DNA from: Flavobacteriales bacterium
GTDB taxonomy: Bacteria; Bacteroidota; Bacteroidia; Flavobacteriales_D; Crocinitomicaceae
NCBI GenBank assembly: GCA_947453795.1
Contig: CANGIC010000004.1
Location: forward strand, 1-41,207
DNA length: 41,207 nucleotides
Direction of reading: 5' to 3'
The position numbers and the translations under genes are program-made. Shown here in pieces: positions 19,677 to 29,714 of this stretch. Under the pieces are notes generated by a model that saw only the letters and a list, made by a program, of their open reading frames with translations, ran no database searches and was not told the origin of the DNA. Numbering within the stretch: the stretch's first letter is position 1; every line of letters starts with the position of its first letter.

Positions 19677-19948
19677 TGAATAGTAAAACATTTATTATCG
19701 TCTTCCTGGTGTTGCTGGGAATTTTTTCTTCGTGTGGCAGCACAAAACCCGGAAAAACGGCTGCATCTGTTGAAGAAGCTGAATCCATTATCGCGAAAGA
19801 ACGAAAGAAAAAGGCAAAAATTGCCAAGAAGCAAAAACGCGCCGCTGAGAAACATTATTGGTCCTTGCAAAGTAAAGAGGCGAAGAAATCAATTAAACGC
19901 AACAAACGCCGTCATAAACGCGAAAAACGCGGTAGCATTCGTCCTTAA
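19676..19948 (+). CDS. Small highly basic lipoprotein
   Basis: MNSKTFIIVFLVLLGIFSSCGSTK lipobox followed by a Lys/Arg-rich helical tail; ATG 19676 preferred over the listed 19661. Confidence 0.65.
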   Translation: MNSKTFIIVFLVLLGIFSSCGSTKPGKTAASVEEAESIIAKERKKKAKIAKKQKRAAEKHYWSLQSKEAKKSIKRNKRRHKREKRGSIRP

Positions 19949-21864
19949 TCCTCCAACGATTCCAATTCAATGGTGAGATTTTCCCATTCTTCCATAAATT
20001 GATCGAGCGATTCTTTCTTTTCAGTAAAAACGGCCAAGACCTTGTTGGCTGCTTCTTCATCGGAATAATCAAGCTCACTGATTTGTACATTCAATTTTCC
20101 GATCGATTGTTCGTGCTCTTTGATCAGATCCTCCACCTTTTGAATGCGGTTACTCAATTGGTTTTTTCGACGTTTCAATTCCTTTGTTTCCTCATGACTA
20201 GGTTCCGGACGCACTTCCTTGGTTTCTTGCACTTTTTGCTTGGTGCCTTCATTGTCAGGTTGGAACTGCATTTTCAGGTATTCCTTCACATCAAAATGGT
20301 GAACCCGAAGAAGTTTTGCTTGAATTTCCCAAATACGGTTTGTTAGTCCATCCAAAAATTCACGGTCGTGCGAAACAACGATAAAAGTACCCTCGTAATT
20401 CTTTAGCGCTTCCTTCAACACCTCTTTACTTTGGATATCAAGGTGATTCGTTGGCTCATCGAGAATCAAGAAATTCGATGGACTCAACAACAATTGGCAC
20501 AACGCCAAGCGAGTTCGTTCCCCTCCCGACAATACGCCAACTTTCTTATCTACATCCTCACCAGAAAACAAGAAGGCACCGAGGATACTTCTTAAGTCGC
20601 GTTTAATTCCGCCCGTTGCTGCGTATTCAACAACTTCAAGTACCGTTTTATTGGGATCAATCTTTTCCGCTTGATCCTGTGCGAAATAGGTGATGTTTAC
20701 ATTGTGACCGAGATGCACCTTTCCATCCCCATCCAATTTGTCCAAAATCCGTTTCAACAAAGTAGATTTACCCACCCCATTTGGGCCGAGGAGTGCGATT
20801 TTCTCCCCCCTACCTACCGTTAGATTTGTGCTATGAAACAAGAGCTTATCGCCGAATGATTTGCCCAAATTTTCCATTTCCAGCACCCATTTACCCGGTT
20901 GAACAGAAAGTGGGAATGCTATTTTCATTTTGGCTACGGCGTCGTTCTCTACTTCAATACGTTCCGTTTTTTCTAGCTTTTTTATGAGGGATTGCGCAAA
21001 AGCTGCTTTATTCTTTTTTGCTCGGAATTTATCAATAAGCTCCTCCGCATGCTTGATGTCCTTGTCTTGTTGTTTTTTCGCAGATTCCAAGCGATCCTTT
21101 TCTTCCGCACGAACCACTTTATACTTTGAATAGGCAAACGGGAAATCATAAATTTTTCCGAGACTAATTTCTAGGGTTCGCTTTGTGACATTGTCCAGGA
21201 ACAATCTGTCGTGAGAAATCAGTATCACCGCCCCTTCAAATCGTTGCAAATATGTTTCCAACCAACTGATTGAAATGATATCTAAGTGGTTTGTAGGTTC
21301 ATCCAGTAAAAGAACATCCGGACGATTCACGAGGATTCGGGCCAATTCAGCACGCATTTGCCATCCACCAGAAAAGGTGCTCAACTCGCGATTTATTTCC
21401 TCTGAGGAAAAACCAAGACCAGAAAGTGTGGTCATAATTTTCTCTTCCCATTGAAATCCTTCGTGTAAGTTGAACGAATGGTTCAATTCATTCACTTGAT
21501 CGAGAAGAGCTGCATAGCCATCAGATTCATAGTCTACGCGGACCGTCAATTGGTGGTTTACATCGTCGATTTGATCCCTTAATTCATTTAATATCGCATT
21601 CGAAAAAAACAGAAAGTTGAATACCGTTTGAGACGTATCAATGCGGATATCTTGAGAAAGGTAACCCACCGTGCAGTCTTTTGGTTTGTGAATATTCCCC
21701 TCAGACGGTTTTTGCGTACCTGCAATTAATTTCAGAAGAGTAGATTTTCCAGCGCCATTCTTCCCGACCAAACCCACTTTGTCTCCTCTGTTGATTTGCA
21801 GACTTACCTCTTTAAAGAGAAATCCTTGAGGAAGGAACACCCCTAACTTTTCTAAATTAATCAT
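19945..21864 (-). CDS. ABC-F family ATP-binding cassette protein
   Basis: Two ABC domains (VGLVGKNGAGKSTLLKL, LLLDEPTNHLDI; ALLGPNGVGKSTLLKR, LILDEPTNHLDI), inter-domain linker, C-terminal coiled coil. ATG 21864 (MINLEKL) preferred. Confidence 0.9.
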   Translation of the reverse strand: MINLEKLGVFLPQGFLFKEVSLQINRGDKVGLVGKNGAGKSTLLKLIAGTQKPSEGNIHKPKDCTVGYLSQDIRIDTSQTVFNFLFFSNAILNELRDQIDDVNHQLTVRVDYESDGYAALLDQVNELNHSFNLHEGFQWEEKIMTTLSGLGFSSEEINRELSTFSGGWQMRAELARILVNRPDVLLLDEPTNHLDIISISWLETYLQRFEGAVILISHDRLFLDNVTKRTLEISLGKIYDFPFAYSKYKVVRAEEKDRLESAKKQQDKDIKHAEELIDKFRAKKNKAAFAQSLIKKLEKTERIEVENDAVAKMKIAFPLSVQPGKWVLEMENLGKSFGDKLLFHSTNLTVGRGEKIALLGPNGVGKSTLLKRILDKLDGDGKVHLGHNVNITYFAQDQAEKIDPNKTVLEVVEYAATGGIKRDLRSILGAFLFSGEDVDKKVGVLSGGERTRLALCQLLLSPSNFLILDEPTNHLDIQSKEVLKEALKNYEGTFIVVSHDREFLDGLTNRIWEIQAKLLRVHHFDVKEYLKMQFQPDNEGTKQKVQETKEVRPEPSHEETKELKRRKNQLSNRIQKVEDLIKEHEQSIGKLNVQISELDYSDEEAANKVLAVFTEKKESLDQFMEEWENLTIELESLED

Positions 21865-21933
21865 GGTGCAAAGATACAATTGCTTCAGTGCATATCAAGA
21901 GTGCAGCGCAAACAACTTGTGAAATTTTGCGCA

Positions 21934-21964
21934 TAAAAAAAGCCCCGCCAAAAATGACGGGGCT
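21934..21964 (-). terminator. Rho-independent terminator after gldN
   Basis: AGCCCCG-ccaaaaatga-CGGGGCT with a minus-strand T7 run. Confidence 0.9.
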
Positions 21965-21978
21965 TATACTAGTTCACT

Positions 21979-23010
21979 TTAGAAACTCCACACATCGTGT
22001 TCAATGGTACGAATCTCCTCTTTGATTTTTTCAGCTTCCATGAGTGCATCAGCGCCCATGCGGTAAGATTCAACGTTTCGATCAAAAGTATTACTCTCTT
22101 TGTAGATTACGCTGCTAAATCTGCGTTTCCAGAACAAGTCGTCAAAACTCATCCATTGTGCATCATTTTGATCATTGTAGACAAAGTAATTATTGAATAC
22201 AAATCGGCAGTGAGGGAAATACAACCAGAACAATTCACGCATTCTTCCGAAGCTCTTGTTTCCATTTCCGTCCGTATTTATTTCTTGAATCACCGGAGCA
22301 ATTGCAATGATACGCACATCTAGAACAGAGCGTTCTTTATCGAAGAACCAATCTTCCTTCATACGGTATTGAACGATATCCTCAGTCTTGAACCAATTTG
22401 TATCTGCTGGTGGATAACGGTATGCAGTTGTTCCATCTGGAAAAGAATCGACAATTGGGTCACCAAACTCGTCCGTTAACGGTTGTGCATTTGGATCTTT
22501 CAACAACGTTCCAAAGTAATAGAACACTTCTTCACGGTACAATGAATCTGAGTAATAATTCAATCCCGGTTGTGTTGGATCGACTGGGTATTTCAACTGA
22601 TCTCCATCCCAAGCACTTCCAACACCTTTGGTAATTGGGTCGTAAGGTGAGAAAAGGCGAATGTTTCCTGCAAGAACATGGTGACGAATTACCGTCCACA
22701 AGCTCCAGCGGTTTGCATTCTTCACCCAAGTACCGTCCGCGCGAAAATCATCACGAGGAAAATACATTGGAAGATTAATCTTCTCACGCATATCTATGTA
22801 TTGCCATACACGTTTGCTCCAGATCACATCCGCTTCACGCACATATTCGTAAGGAATCATGCGTTTCGTTGGGATGTGCTGTTGGATAAACACCCCATCA
22901 ACGATACCTTCCGTAGGCACGTTAACTGGCCCTCCATTGATATCTTCTGGCTGTGCCAAAACATTCAATGAAATCAGGGATAGGCCTGCAACAACAAATA
23001 GACTTTTCAT
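21979..23010 (-). CDS. gldN: Type IX secretion / gliding protein GldN (PorN)
   Basis: VFIQQHIPTKRMIPYEYVREADVIWSKRVWQYIDMREKINLPMYFP; ELFWLYFPHCRFVFNNYFVYNDQNDAQWMSFDDLFWKRRFSSVIYKESN; last gene of gldKLMN order. Confidence 0.93.
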   Translation of the reverse strand: MKSLFVVAGLSLISLNVLAQPEDINGGPVNVPTEGIVDGVFIQQHIPTKRMIPYEYVREADVIWSKRVWQYIDMREKINLPMYFPRDDFRADGTWVKNANRWSLWTVIRHHVLAGNIRLFSPYDPITKGVGSAWDGDQLKYPVDPTQPGLNYYSDSLYREEVFYYFGTLLKDPNAQPLTDEFGDPIVDSFPDGTTAYRYPPADTNWFKTEDIVQYRMKEDWFFDKERSVLDVRIIAIAPVIQEINTDGNGNKSFGRMRELFWLYFPHCRFVFNNYFVYNDQNDAQWMSFDDLFWKRRFSSVIYKESNTFDRNVESYRMGADALMEAEKIKEEIRTIEHDVWSF

Positions 23011-23028
23011 ACCCTTTATTAATTTAAT

Positions 23029-24768
23029 TTACAACTTAAACGTTGCACCTCTTTTTCTTTGTATACCGTCCGGACCGACTACTGTACAGATGAAAGAAAC
23101 ATTGTTTCCTGGTTTAACCTGCTTGATCAATCCCAATGCAGAGCTGATATCATTACCAGATCCTTTTGGCGGTGCTCCAACAGCTCCAGGTACTTGACAT
23201 TCCCAATTAATCATTGTCCATTTTGCATTCAATGGAATTTCTGGCGCATATTTCACGAATAAACGTGATTCTGCTTTAGAACCTTTATCCCCGTTTTTCG
23301 CTGCTCCCCAATAGATCTCTGGATCTGGAAGGCGCATTACGCGGAATTCAATTGTTCCCAATGAAACTGTTTTGTTCGTTACTGAGCTTTTACCAGATAC
23401 CGTAATTTTAGCAGTTTTACCACCAGAAACACGACCTACCCAAGTTTGACCAGTTTTCGTCAAGTTCACACCTTGTCCAGAAAGAACAGTTTGATCATAA
23501 CCAGACGCCACACCTTCAATTTTGTTTTCGTATCCGATGTACAACACGCGCAATTCAGGAAGGGAAACAGTGCCAGACGGTTTCATGATCTTGATCACTT
23601 TCTCCCAGTTTTCCGTTTTAGGAATACCGAATTTGTTGCGAATGGTTACAGTTCCTTTCAAAACCATTTCAGCTCCACCAGATGCTTTGGTACGAATTAT
23701 ACCTTTTCCATCCTTCGTTTCAGAAACAGTAGCTCCTTGAACAGTTACTTCCGGTTGACGATCCGTGTCGAACGCAGCCATCAATACTTCTACAGTGATT
23801 TCGTCGCCGCTGTTCGCCAATTCAGGACCATAAGCCAAAGCCATAATCTTGTTGAACGAGTACTCACCTCCACCAACACGTGAACGAATCAACGCAATTG
23901 CATCAGCGCGAGCAGTTAAGATTTCTTTCTGCATTGACGATAAAGAAGCAATAGCTGCTACAGATGGAGAGTGGTCGAATGTTTTACCAATCCAGTGTAC
24001 ACCATCAATTTCGTGAACCTTGCTTTTTTCTTGTTTCGTCAAGGAAGCATAAATCTTCTTAATCGCTTCTTTGTCCTCTTGATTGACATTTTTCATTGAC
24101 TTCTCAATCTGATCATTCAAATCTTTGAAATCTTTGAACGTGTTGATTGCAGGTGCTTTGAAGGAATATTTCTTTTTTCCTTTTTCTGCCATCCATGAAC
24201 CCGCGATTTTCTCTGTCAATTCAGCACGGTAATCGTTGTAGCTTTTCCACAATTTCATACCCGTACCACTTGGATTAGGATTTTTGATGTCCTCACCAAT
24301 CATAATTGACATTGCCTCGTCGTACTTGTCTTTTCCAGCCACATGTTCCAAGTGCATCCGTGTTGGACGCAAAGGATCTGCATTGCTGTATGCTTTAAAG
24401 ATAATGCTTTCTGGTCCTCCAATTGTTTTCACATCCTCACCACAAGCCGTCAAGATTTCGATTTTAATGTCATCGATTAACTTGATACGCTCTGCGGTCA
24501 TTTTGTCGATGTCTTCAACAATCTTCAAATAGTGCATTGCCTTTTTCTGAGCTTCCGGCACAGACTTATCTTGTGCGGTCTCAGCTAATTGTGATTTCTT
24601 TTCAAAACCTCTTTGGTATTCATTTTCATTGGAAATTTGAATATTTTCCTCGATTGCAACGAATGCATCAAGAATCGATTTTGAAACGTTAAGGGCTAGA
24701 AGTGCGGTAAGTACTAAGTACATCATACCGATCATCTTCTGCCTAGGGGTTTCTTTTCCTCCTGCCAT
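23029..24768 (-). CDS. gldM: Type IX secretion / gliding protein GldM (PorM)
   Basis: MAGGKETPRQKMIGMMYLVLTALLALNVSKSILDAFVAIEENI is a hallmark GldM N-terminus. Confidence 0.96.
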   Translation of the reverse strand: MAGGKETPRQKMIGMMYLVLTALLALNVSKSILDAFVAIEENIQISNENEYQRGFEKKSQLAETAQDKSVPEAQKKAMHYLKIVEDIDKMTAERIKLIDDIKIEILTACGEDVKTIGGPESIIFKAYSNADPLRPTRMHLEHVAGKDKYDEAMSIMIGEDIKNPNPSGTGMKLWKSYNDYRAELTEKIAGSWMAEKGKKKYSFKAPAINTFKDFKDLNDQIEKSMKNVNQEDKEAIKKIYASLTKQEKSKVHEIDGVHWIGKTFDHSPSVAAIASLSSMQKEILTARADAIALIRSRVGGGEYSFNKIMALAYGPELANSGDEITVEVLMAAFDTDRQPEVTVQGATVSETKDGKGIIRTKASGGAEMVLKGTVTIRNKFGIPKTENWEKVIKIMKPSGTVSLPELRVLYIGYENKIEGVASGYDQTVLSGQGVNLTKTGQTWVGRVSGGKTAKITVSGKSSVTNKTVSLGTIEFRVMRLPDPEIYWGAAKNGDKGSKAESRLFVKYAPEIPLNAKWTMINWECQVPGAVGAPPKGSGNDISSALGLIKQVKPGNNVSFICTVVGPDGIQRKRGATFKL

Positions 24769-24832
24769 GATTAATTAATTTTTATTGGTTTGCAATAAAC
24801 TTAATGTTCAACAACTTAAAAGTAACAACTTG

Positions 24833-25648
24833 TTATCCTCTAGTTATCGTCATAGCTTTCAGCATATTTCCATACACGTTATTAAGATCCGTAAGGTTCT
24901 TAGACAACATTGCCATGTTTTCTTTGTACAAACGTGTATCTTCCGCAGAGTCAGATAGATTTTTCATCATATCCGTAACTTGCGCTTGGAATTTCTCAGT
25001 TGCCTCAAGATGTGAAGAAGAACCTTTCAATTGAAGTTCGTACACATTGTTGAGTGCAGCAAGATTTTTAGATACTTTTTGCATTTGCTCACCAAATGAC
25101 TCACCTTCAGCAGTTGAAGAAGTCAATCCAGCGATAGATACAGATGCACGCTCGTAAGCTTCAGAGAGAGAAGCAACTTTTTCAGAAGCTGCCTGAAGAC
25201 TTGTTACATAACCGTCTGTTGCCGCAGCAGCAGAAGTTACACCTTTCAATTGGGCAGCATTGTCACCCAATGTACGCATTCCATCTCCAAGACGCTCTAG
25301 CAAAGCGCTGTCGATTTTTGCTTCTTCGAGCATTTTGTCAAGTTGATCCGTGATTCCTGAACCACCACGACCTCCACGACCTCCTGCAGGAAGATTTTCG
25401 TGATCTAACTCATCCGAATGGCCCAATGCCAATTCTGGATATACAAGCTCCCAATTTGGGTCTTCGTGGATCGGCTCAAATGCCGAGAAAATGAAGATTA
25501 ATGCTTCTGTACTAAGACCGATGATCAACATAAGTGACGCACCTGGCCAGTGTTGAATTTTGAACAACGCCCCAACGATTACGACTGCTGCACCAAAACC
25601 GTACAGCTTTGCCATAAACTTTTTCCATCCTTTACTTCCTGGTTTCAT
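24833..25648 (-). CDS. gldL: Type IX secretion / gliding protein GldL (PorL)
   Basis: GWKKFMAKLYGFGAAVVIVGALFKIQHWPGASLMLIIGLSTEALIFIFSAFEP: GldL TM region. Confidence 0.96.
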   Translation of the reverse strand: MKPGSKGWKKFMAKLYGFGAAVVIVGALFKIQHWPGASLMLIIGLSTEALIFIFSAFEPIHEDPNWELVYPELALGHSDELDHENLPAGGRGGRGGSGITDQLDKMLEEAKIDSALLERLGDGMRTLGDNAAQLKGVTSAAAATDGYVTSLQAASEKVASLSEAYERASVSIAGLTSSTAEGESFGEQMQKVSKNLAALNNVYELQLKGSSSHLEATEKFQAQVTDMMKNLSDSAEDTRLYKENMAMLSKNLTDLNNVYGNMLKAMTITRG

Positions 25649-25699
25649 AGTTTTCCTTGTTTTTTGGTTTTAAATTAATTTACTACTTTTTGTTTATTC

Positions 25700-27265
25700 T
25701 TAGCGAAGTTGGATGTCGCTTTGAATTTCTTCGCCTCCCTCACGAGTAAAGTCACGACCTCCTCGTCCTAGGTGAGTCATTACATTTCGGTAACCGATGT
25801 ATGACTTGGCAGTATCTTGATATTCATATGTTCTAGATGCATTCTGTAGGTAGAAACCGATGTCTTTCCAAGAGCCACCTCTCAATACTTTACGTTTCGC
25901 TGATGGTGGATCCCAGTCCATTGCATCGTAACGGTAATCGGTATTCATGTCATGTGAAAACTCATACATGGATTCGTCGAAAGCCGTTTCACACCATTCT
26001 GCAACGTTTCCAGCCATACAGTATAGACCCCATCCGTTCGGATTGTAAGTGAATACTTTTACCGTTTGGAAACCGCCATCTTCAAAGTATCTTCCACGCA
26101 TAGGTTTGAAGTTACCCAAGAAACAACCGCTTCCATTTCGGATATAAGGTCCACCCCAAGGGAATTGAGACATATTCAAATCACCACGTGATGCGCGTTC
26201 CCACTCTGCCTCTGTTGGCAAACGGAAATCATTCACAAACAAATCTCCCATTGCTACCAACCAGTTGTTCAACAACTGTGTTCTCCAAACAGAAAATGCT
26301 TTTGCTTGGAACCATGTCACACCAACTACCGGGTAGTTGTCATACGCAGGATGCCAAAAATACATGTTCGTCATTGGATCATGGAACGAATACGTAAAGT
26401 CACGCACCCAGCACAATGTGTCCGGATATACGTTAATTACCTCGTCAATGATAAATCGATTTCTATCCGTGTGACCGCGTAAGGCATTGTTTTGTCCTTT
26501 TTTGTTAAAGTACCCCATGTCCAAATCTTGACCTTGTGGTTCTCCAGTGAACGGATGTTCAGGTGTATTTAGGTCACGGTGATCTTGCGATTGTTTCGAA
26601 CCTGGATCTTGAACAGTGGTCGACGGCGCAAATCCACCGTTTTCAATTTCGATGCGTCCACGTTTTGCAGCTTCACGGTAATCGATCCAATAGTATCGGA
26701 ACATCAATTTACGCGTGTCAATTTCTCTTCTTTTGTAGAAACGCTCTGGCTGAGGATAATACATGTCTGCCAAAATCGGAACGATGTCTGGATCGGCATA
26801 ATCAAAGTTACGGTCCCAATTCAATGAGAAAATCTGGCGATTCATGTCACGTTCAGCTGGATCGTATTCCACATATTCCAAAGACCCTTCGTCAAAATAC
26901 ATGTCCGAGTAATTGATGTACTTTCCAGCATCATCATCTTCCGTCAATTCTGACATGTAGATTTTGTCGCGAGCAATTGAGTCACGCACCCATTCGACGA
27001 ATTGGCGGTACTCATTGTTCGAAATCTCCGTTTGGTCCATGTAAAATGCTTGGATGGATACCGTCTTCGCCCTAGTTTGGTGAAGGAATGGTACATCCTG
27101 GTCATTTTCTCCCATGGTATATGACCCCGAAGGGATATACACCATACCCAATGGAATTTCGGGTTGGTACACTGGTCTCCCTAGTGCACCTGTCAGATGG
27201 CCTGTTCTTGTACTACAAGAAGCAAGGAACGCACCTGCAATACCAATTAACAAAAGTTTTTTCAT
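25700..27265 (-). CDS. gldK: Type IX secretion / gliding lipoprotein GldK (PorK)
   Basis: Lipobox FLASC; FGE/SUMF1-like domain (MVYIPSGSYTMGEN...RLPTEAEWERASRGDLN...GNVAEWCETAFDE...VLRGGSWKDIGFY); upstream of gldL. Confidence 0.93.
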   Translation of the reverse strand: MKKLLLIGIAGAFLASCSTRTGHLTGALGRPVYQPEIPLGMVYIPSGSYTMGENDQDVPFLHQTRAKTVSIQAFYMDQTEISNNEYRQFVEWVRDSIARDKIYMSELTEDDDAGKYINYSDMYFDEGSLEYVEYDPAERDMNRQIFSLNWDRNFDYADPDIVPILADMYYPQPERFYKRREIDTRKLMFRYYWIDYREAAKRGRIEIENGGFAPSTTVQDPGSKQSQDHRDLNTPEHPFTGEPQGQDLDMGYFNKKGQNNALRGHTDRNRFIIDEVINVYPDTLCWVRDFTYSFHDPMTNMYFWHPAYDNYPVVGVTWFQAKAFSVWRTQLLNNWLVAMGDLFVNDFRLPTEAEWERASRGDLNMSQFPWGGPYIRNGSGCFLGNFKPMRGRYFEDGGFQTVKVFTYNPNGWGLYCMAGNVAEWCETAFDESMYEFSHDMNTDYRYDAMDWDPPSAKRKVLRGGSWKDIGFYLQNASRTYEYQDTAKSYIGYRNVMTHLGRGGRDFTREGGEEIQSDIQLR

Positions 27266-27382
27266 TCTACCTCTTTTTTTTCAACTTCCGGACACCAATT
27301 TCAACTATCTACAGGATCAATCAGTATGGTTGTAACGGAACTTACCTAATTGGGGTTACAAATATTGTCATTTTTTTTTATT

Positions 27383-28312
27383 CTACAACCATCTTGGGTG
27401 CGCTGCCTTTGTCACAGGCGGCGGCGGAAGGAAGTAGCAATACTTCACCATGATCTCGTGTGAACCTCGAGAAACACTGGCTAATTTGTTCGTTGTAATA
27501 TCATAGGAGTACCCTACTGTCATGTTTTGAATAGGCATAAATCCGAGCATCAAACCAATCGCATCTATTGTTCGGTAAGTCAATCCACCGTAAGCCATTC
27601 CTCTCCATAGATAGCGCACATTTAAATCTGCACTGAATTTCACCATGTCGGTTCTCAACAATACTTGAGCGTCGATATCACCACCAAGCACTTGGGTAAA
27701 TTTCTTACCTCCCATGATGTAATAGTGACGCGCTGTTTGATACGACTGTGTAGCAGATCCTCCTTGCAATAAAGACTCAGACACATGCGTCGATGAAATT
27801 CCAGCATAATAATTTTGCGCACCTTTCCAATACAAACCAAAATTAAGGTCCAAACTCGTTGCAGCAAAACCAACTGGCAAGGTGTTATCAAGCGTTGTCG
27901 TTGGTGGAACCCAAACAGGAGACATTCCAAAATTAATGATCCCAACACCTACTCCAATCCCAAGTGTTCCAGCACTACCTATTTGTAAAGGATATGAGTA
28001 ATTCAATAACAAATTGTTTTGACGAGAAAACCCAATGGCATCGTGGAAAAATGAGATTCCTACTCCACCAGGAAAAAATCTATTCATGTTTGCTTCGATG
28101 TTCAGCATCGCTGAATTCGGCGCTCCATTCACCTTATCCCATTGATTGCGGTATAAAGTCGTTGCACAGATACCTTCATCGATACCCGTTTCTCCTGGAT
28201 TGAAACTCATTTTGTTGTAAATAAAATGGGTAACAAGAGGGTCCTGTTGCGCGTAAATCGATCCGTAAACCGATGAAACACAAGTAAATAGCACAAGTAA
28301 TATCTTCTTCAT
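27383..28312 (-). CDS. Type IX secretion membrane protein, PorP/SprF family
   Basis: QQDPLVTHFIYNKMSFNPGETGI...CATTLYRNQWDKVNGAPNSAMLNIEANM...GVGISFFHDAIGF: PorP/SprF signature. Confidence 0.92.
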   Translation of the reverse strand: MKKILLVLFTCVSSVYGSIYAQQDPLVTHFIYNKMSFNPGETGIDEGICATTLYRNQWDKVNGAPNSAMLNIEANMNRFFPGGVGISFFHDAIGFSRQNNLLLNYSYPLQIGSAGTLGIGVGVGIINFGMSPVWVPPTTTLDNTLPVGFAATSLDLNFGLYWKGAQNYYAGISSTHVSESLLQGGSATQSYQTARHYYIMGGKKFTQVLGGDIDAQVLLRTDMVKFSADLNVRYLWRGMAYGGLTYRTIDAIGLMLGFMPIQNMTVGYSYDITTNKLASVSRGSHEIMVKYCYFLPPPPVTKAAHPRWL

Positions 28313-28454
28313 AGCAAGATTATTCTCATAAATAGTTTACATGAGACGACACCCGAAGGCACTCTCAATTGGCGACTAAAATAGTAATTTTTATTTAATT
28401 AAGAAATTTTTTCAGCAAATGGACTTCGTTTGCATTTCGAAAAACGATTTCTTC

Positions 28455-29612
28455 TCACGACAATTTCTGGTAAGTCTTCCACCACAAATCAGGAATTTCA
28501 TTTTTCATTGCCAATTCATAATCCATTGCATCGCAAGGAACTAAGTGATGTCTTTCGTAATTACTTCCTTTCTGCGGTGGGTATGGCACTTCCATCCACC
28601 AACGTTCGGAACGATTGCTTTTGTAGAAGATCAACTCTTCGTTAAAATCGTTGATGTGCACAATGAATCTCAGGTAATCGCGCTTACTTCCAATGGGGAA
28701 ATCACCTTTGCGTTGGGACACGCCATCCAAAAAGTACCACAGCACTTGAGCCAGCAATGCCGAAGCACTTCCGGCCTCAAATTCAGGGTAATAATTAAAC
28801 ACACCCATGGACGTTAATTTGTCACTGATTCCCGCATATTTTGCGATTTGACAGATTTGATCCGCATAGAACCCATTTGGCGAGGTATACCAGGGTTCAC
28901 GCAGTTCTGATCCGCGAATGCTTGAGAAGTCGATGGAAAGAAGGTCCGAATTGCGCAAATGTGGCTCTGCCTTTCTGAAATTTGCATTGTATTCACCCAG
29001 TCTACAAATATCAAAGTATAACTTGTCGAACAGCTCAAACTCTTCCCGTGAAACAAAAGGGGCCTGCGCGCCGATGTTGGCATGATTAAAGAGGTAGCAA
29101 GGACGTTGCATAAGCAGCTGACTCAAGTATCCCTCAGCGTGTGCATCAACTTCAGGACTGCCCAAATCTAAAGAATAATCTACCGAACAGATGTTGACGA
29201 TTTGTTCAAGTGCAGCATATCCCTTGTACATGGCGATGGTCAAATCCTGACTCCCACCGACGAGCAAAGGAATTACGCCAATTTTAATGCATTCCTCAAT
29301 AATTTGTGAAACAGCAAAATACGTGTCATCAATGGTCGAACCTGGAAGGACATCACCCAAGTCATACAAGGGCATTTCCCATCCAACACCGAGGTATAGC
29401 GTATTTAAGAAATGACGAAATTGCGCTGGATTGTGCGGACATGCTTTTTTATCTCCGCGGTATTCTGGAACGTGAAAAAGGGCAACCCCTCCTTTCTTCA
29501 ACTCCGGAAATCCTGTAATTGTATTAAACGATTGAATCGCACTTCCGATCTGATTCGCGCGGTACTTTTCTTCAGCATCAAGGGGTGATAAATAGATCGA
29601 AATGTCTTTCAT
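28455..29612 (-). CDS. Formimidoylglutamase/arginase-fold family protein, metal ligands partly lost
   Basis: Ureohydrolase-like layout with LLVGGSQDLTIAMYKGYAAL, CSVDYSLDLG, LLSIDFSSIRGSEL. ATG 29612 preferred over the TTG of the listed ORF. Confidence 0.75.
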   Translation of the reverse strand: MKDISIYLSPLDAEEKYRANQIGSAIQSFNTITGFPELKKGGVALFHVPEYRGDKKACPHNPAQFRHFLNTLYLGVGWEMPLYDLGDVLPGSTIDDTYFAVSQIIEECIKIGVIPLLVGGSQDLTIAMYKGYAALEQIVNICSVDYSLDLGSPEVDAHAEGYLSQLLMQRPCYLFNHANIGAQAPFVSREEFELFDKLYFDICRLGEYNANFRKAEPHLRNSDLLSIDFSSIRGSELREPWYTSPNGFYADQICQIAKYAGISDKLTSMGVFNYYPEFEAGSASALLAQVLWYFLDGVSQRKGDFPIGSKRDYLRFIVHINDFNEELIFYKSNRSERWWMEVPYPPQKGSNYERHHLVPCDAMDYELAMKNEIPDLWWKTYQKLS

Positions 29613-29624
29613 TGATTTTTTGTT

Positions 29625-29632
29625 CAAATCTA
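29625..29632 (-). promoter_or_regulatory. Candidate -7 box (TAGATTTG) for the ureohydrolase-fold gene
   Basis: Minus-strand TAGATTTG matches TAnnTTTG, 12 nt upstream of ATG 29612. Confidence 0.45.
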
Positions 29633-29714
29633 ATTGAAAGCATTCATCAGCCGAAAGATGACGTAAAAAGTATTAAAGAACAAAAAGTGAATAACTGAAA
29701 ACTGCGGTGTATTG

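Noticed and set aside
23446-23883. 145-aa plus-strand ORF
   Set aside because: Antisense to gldM and explained by codon bias of the real gene.
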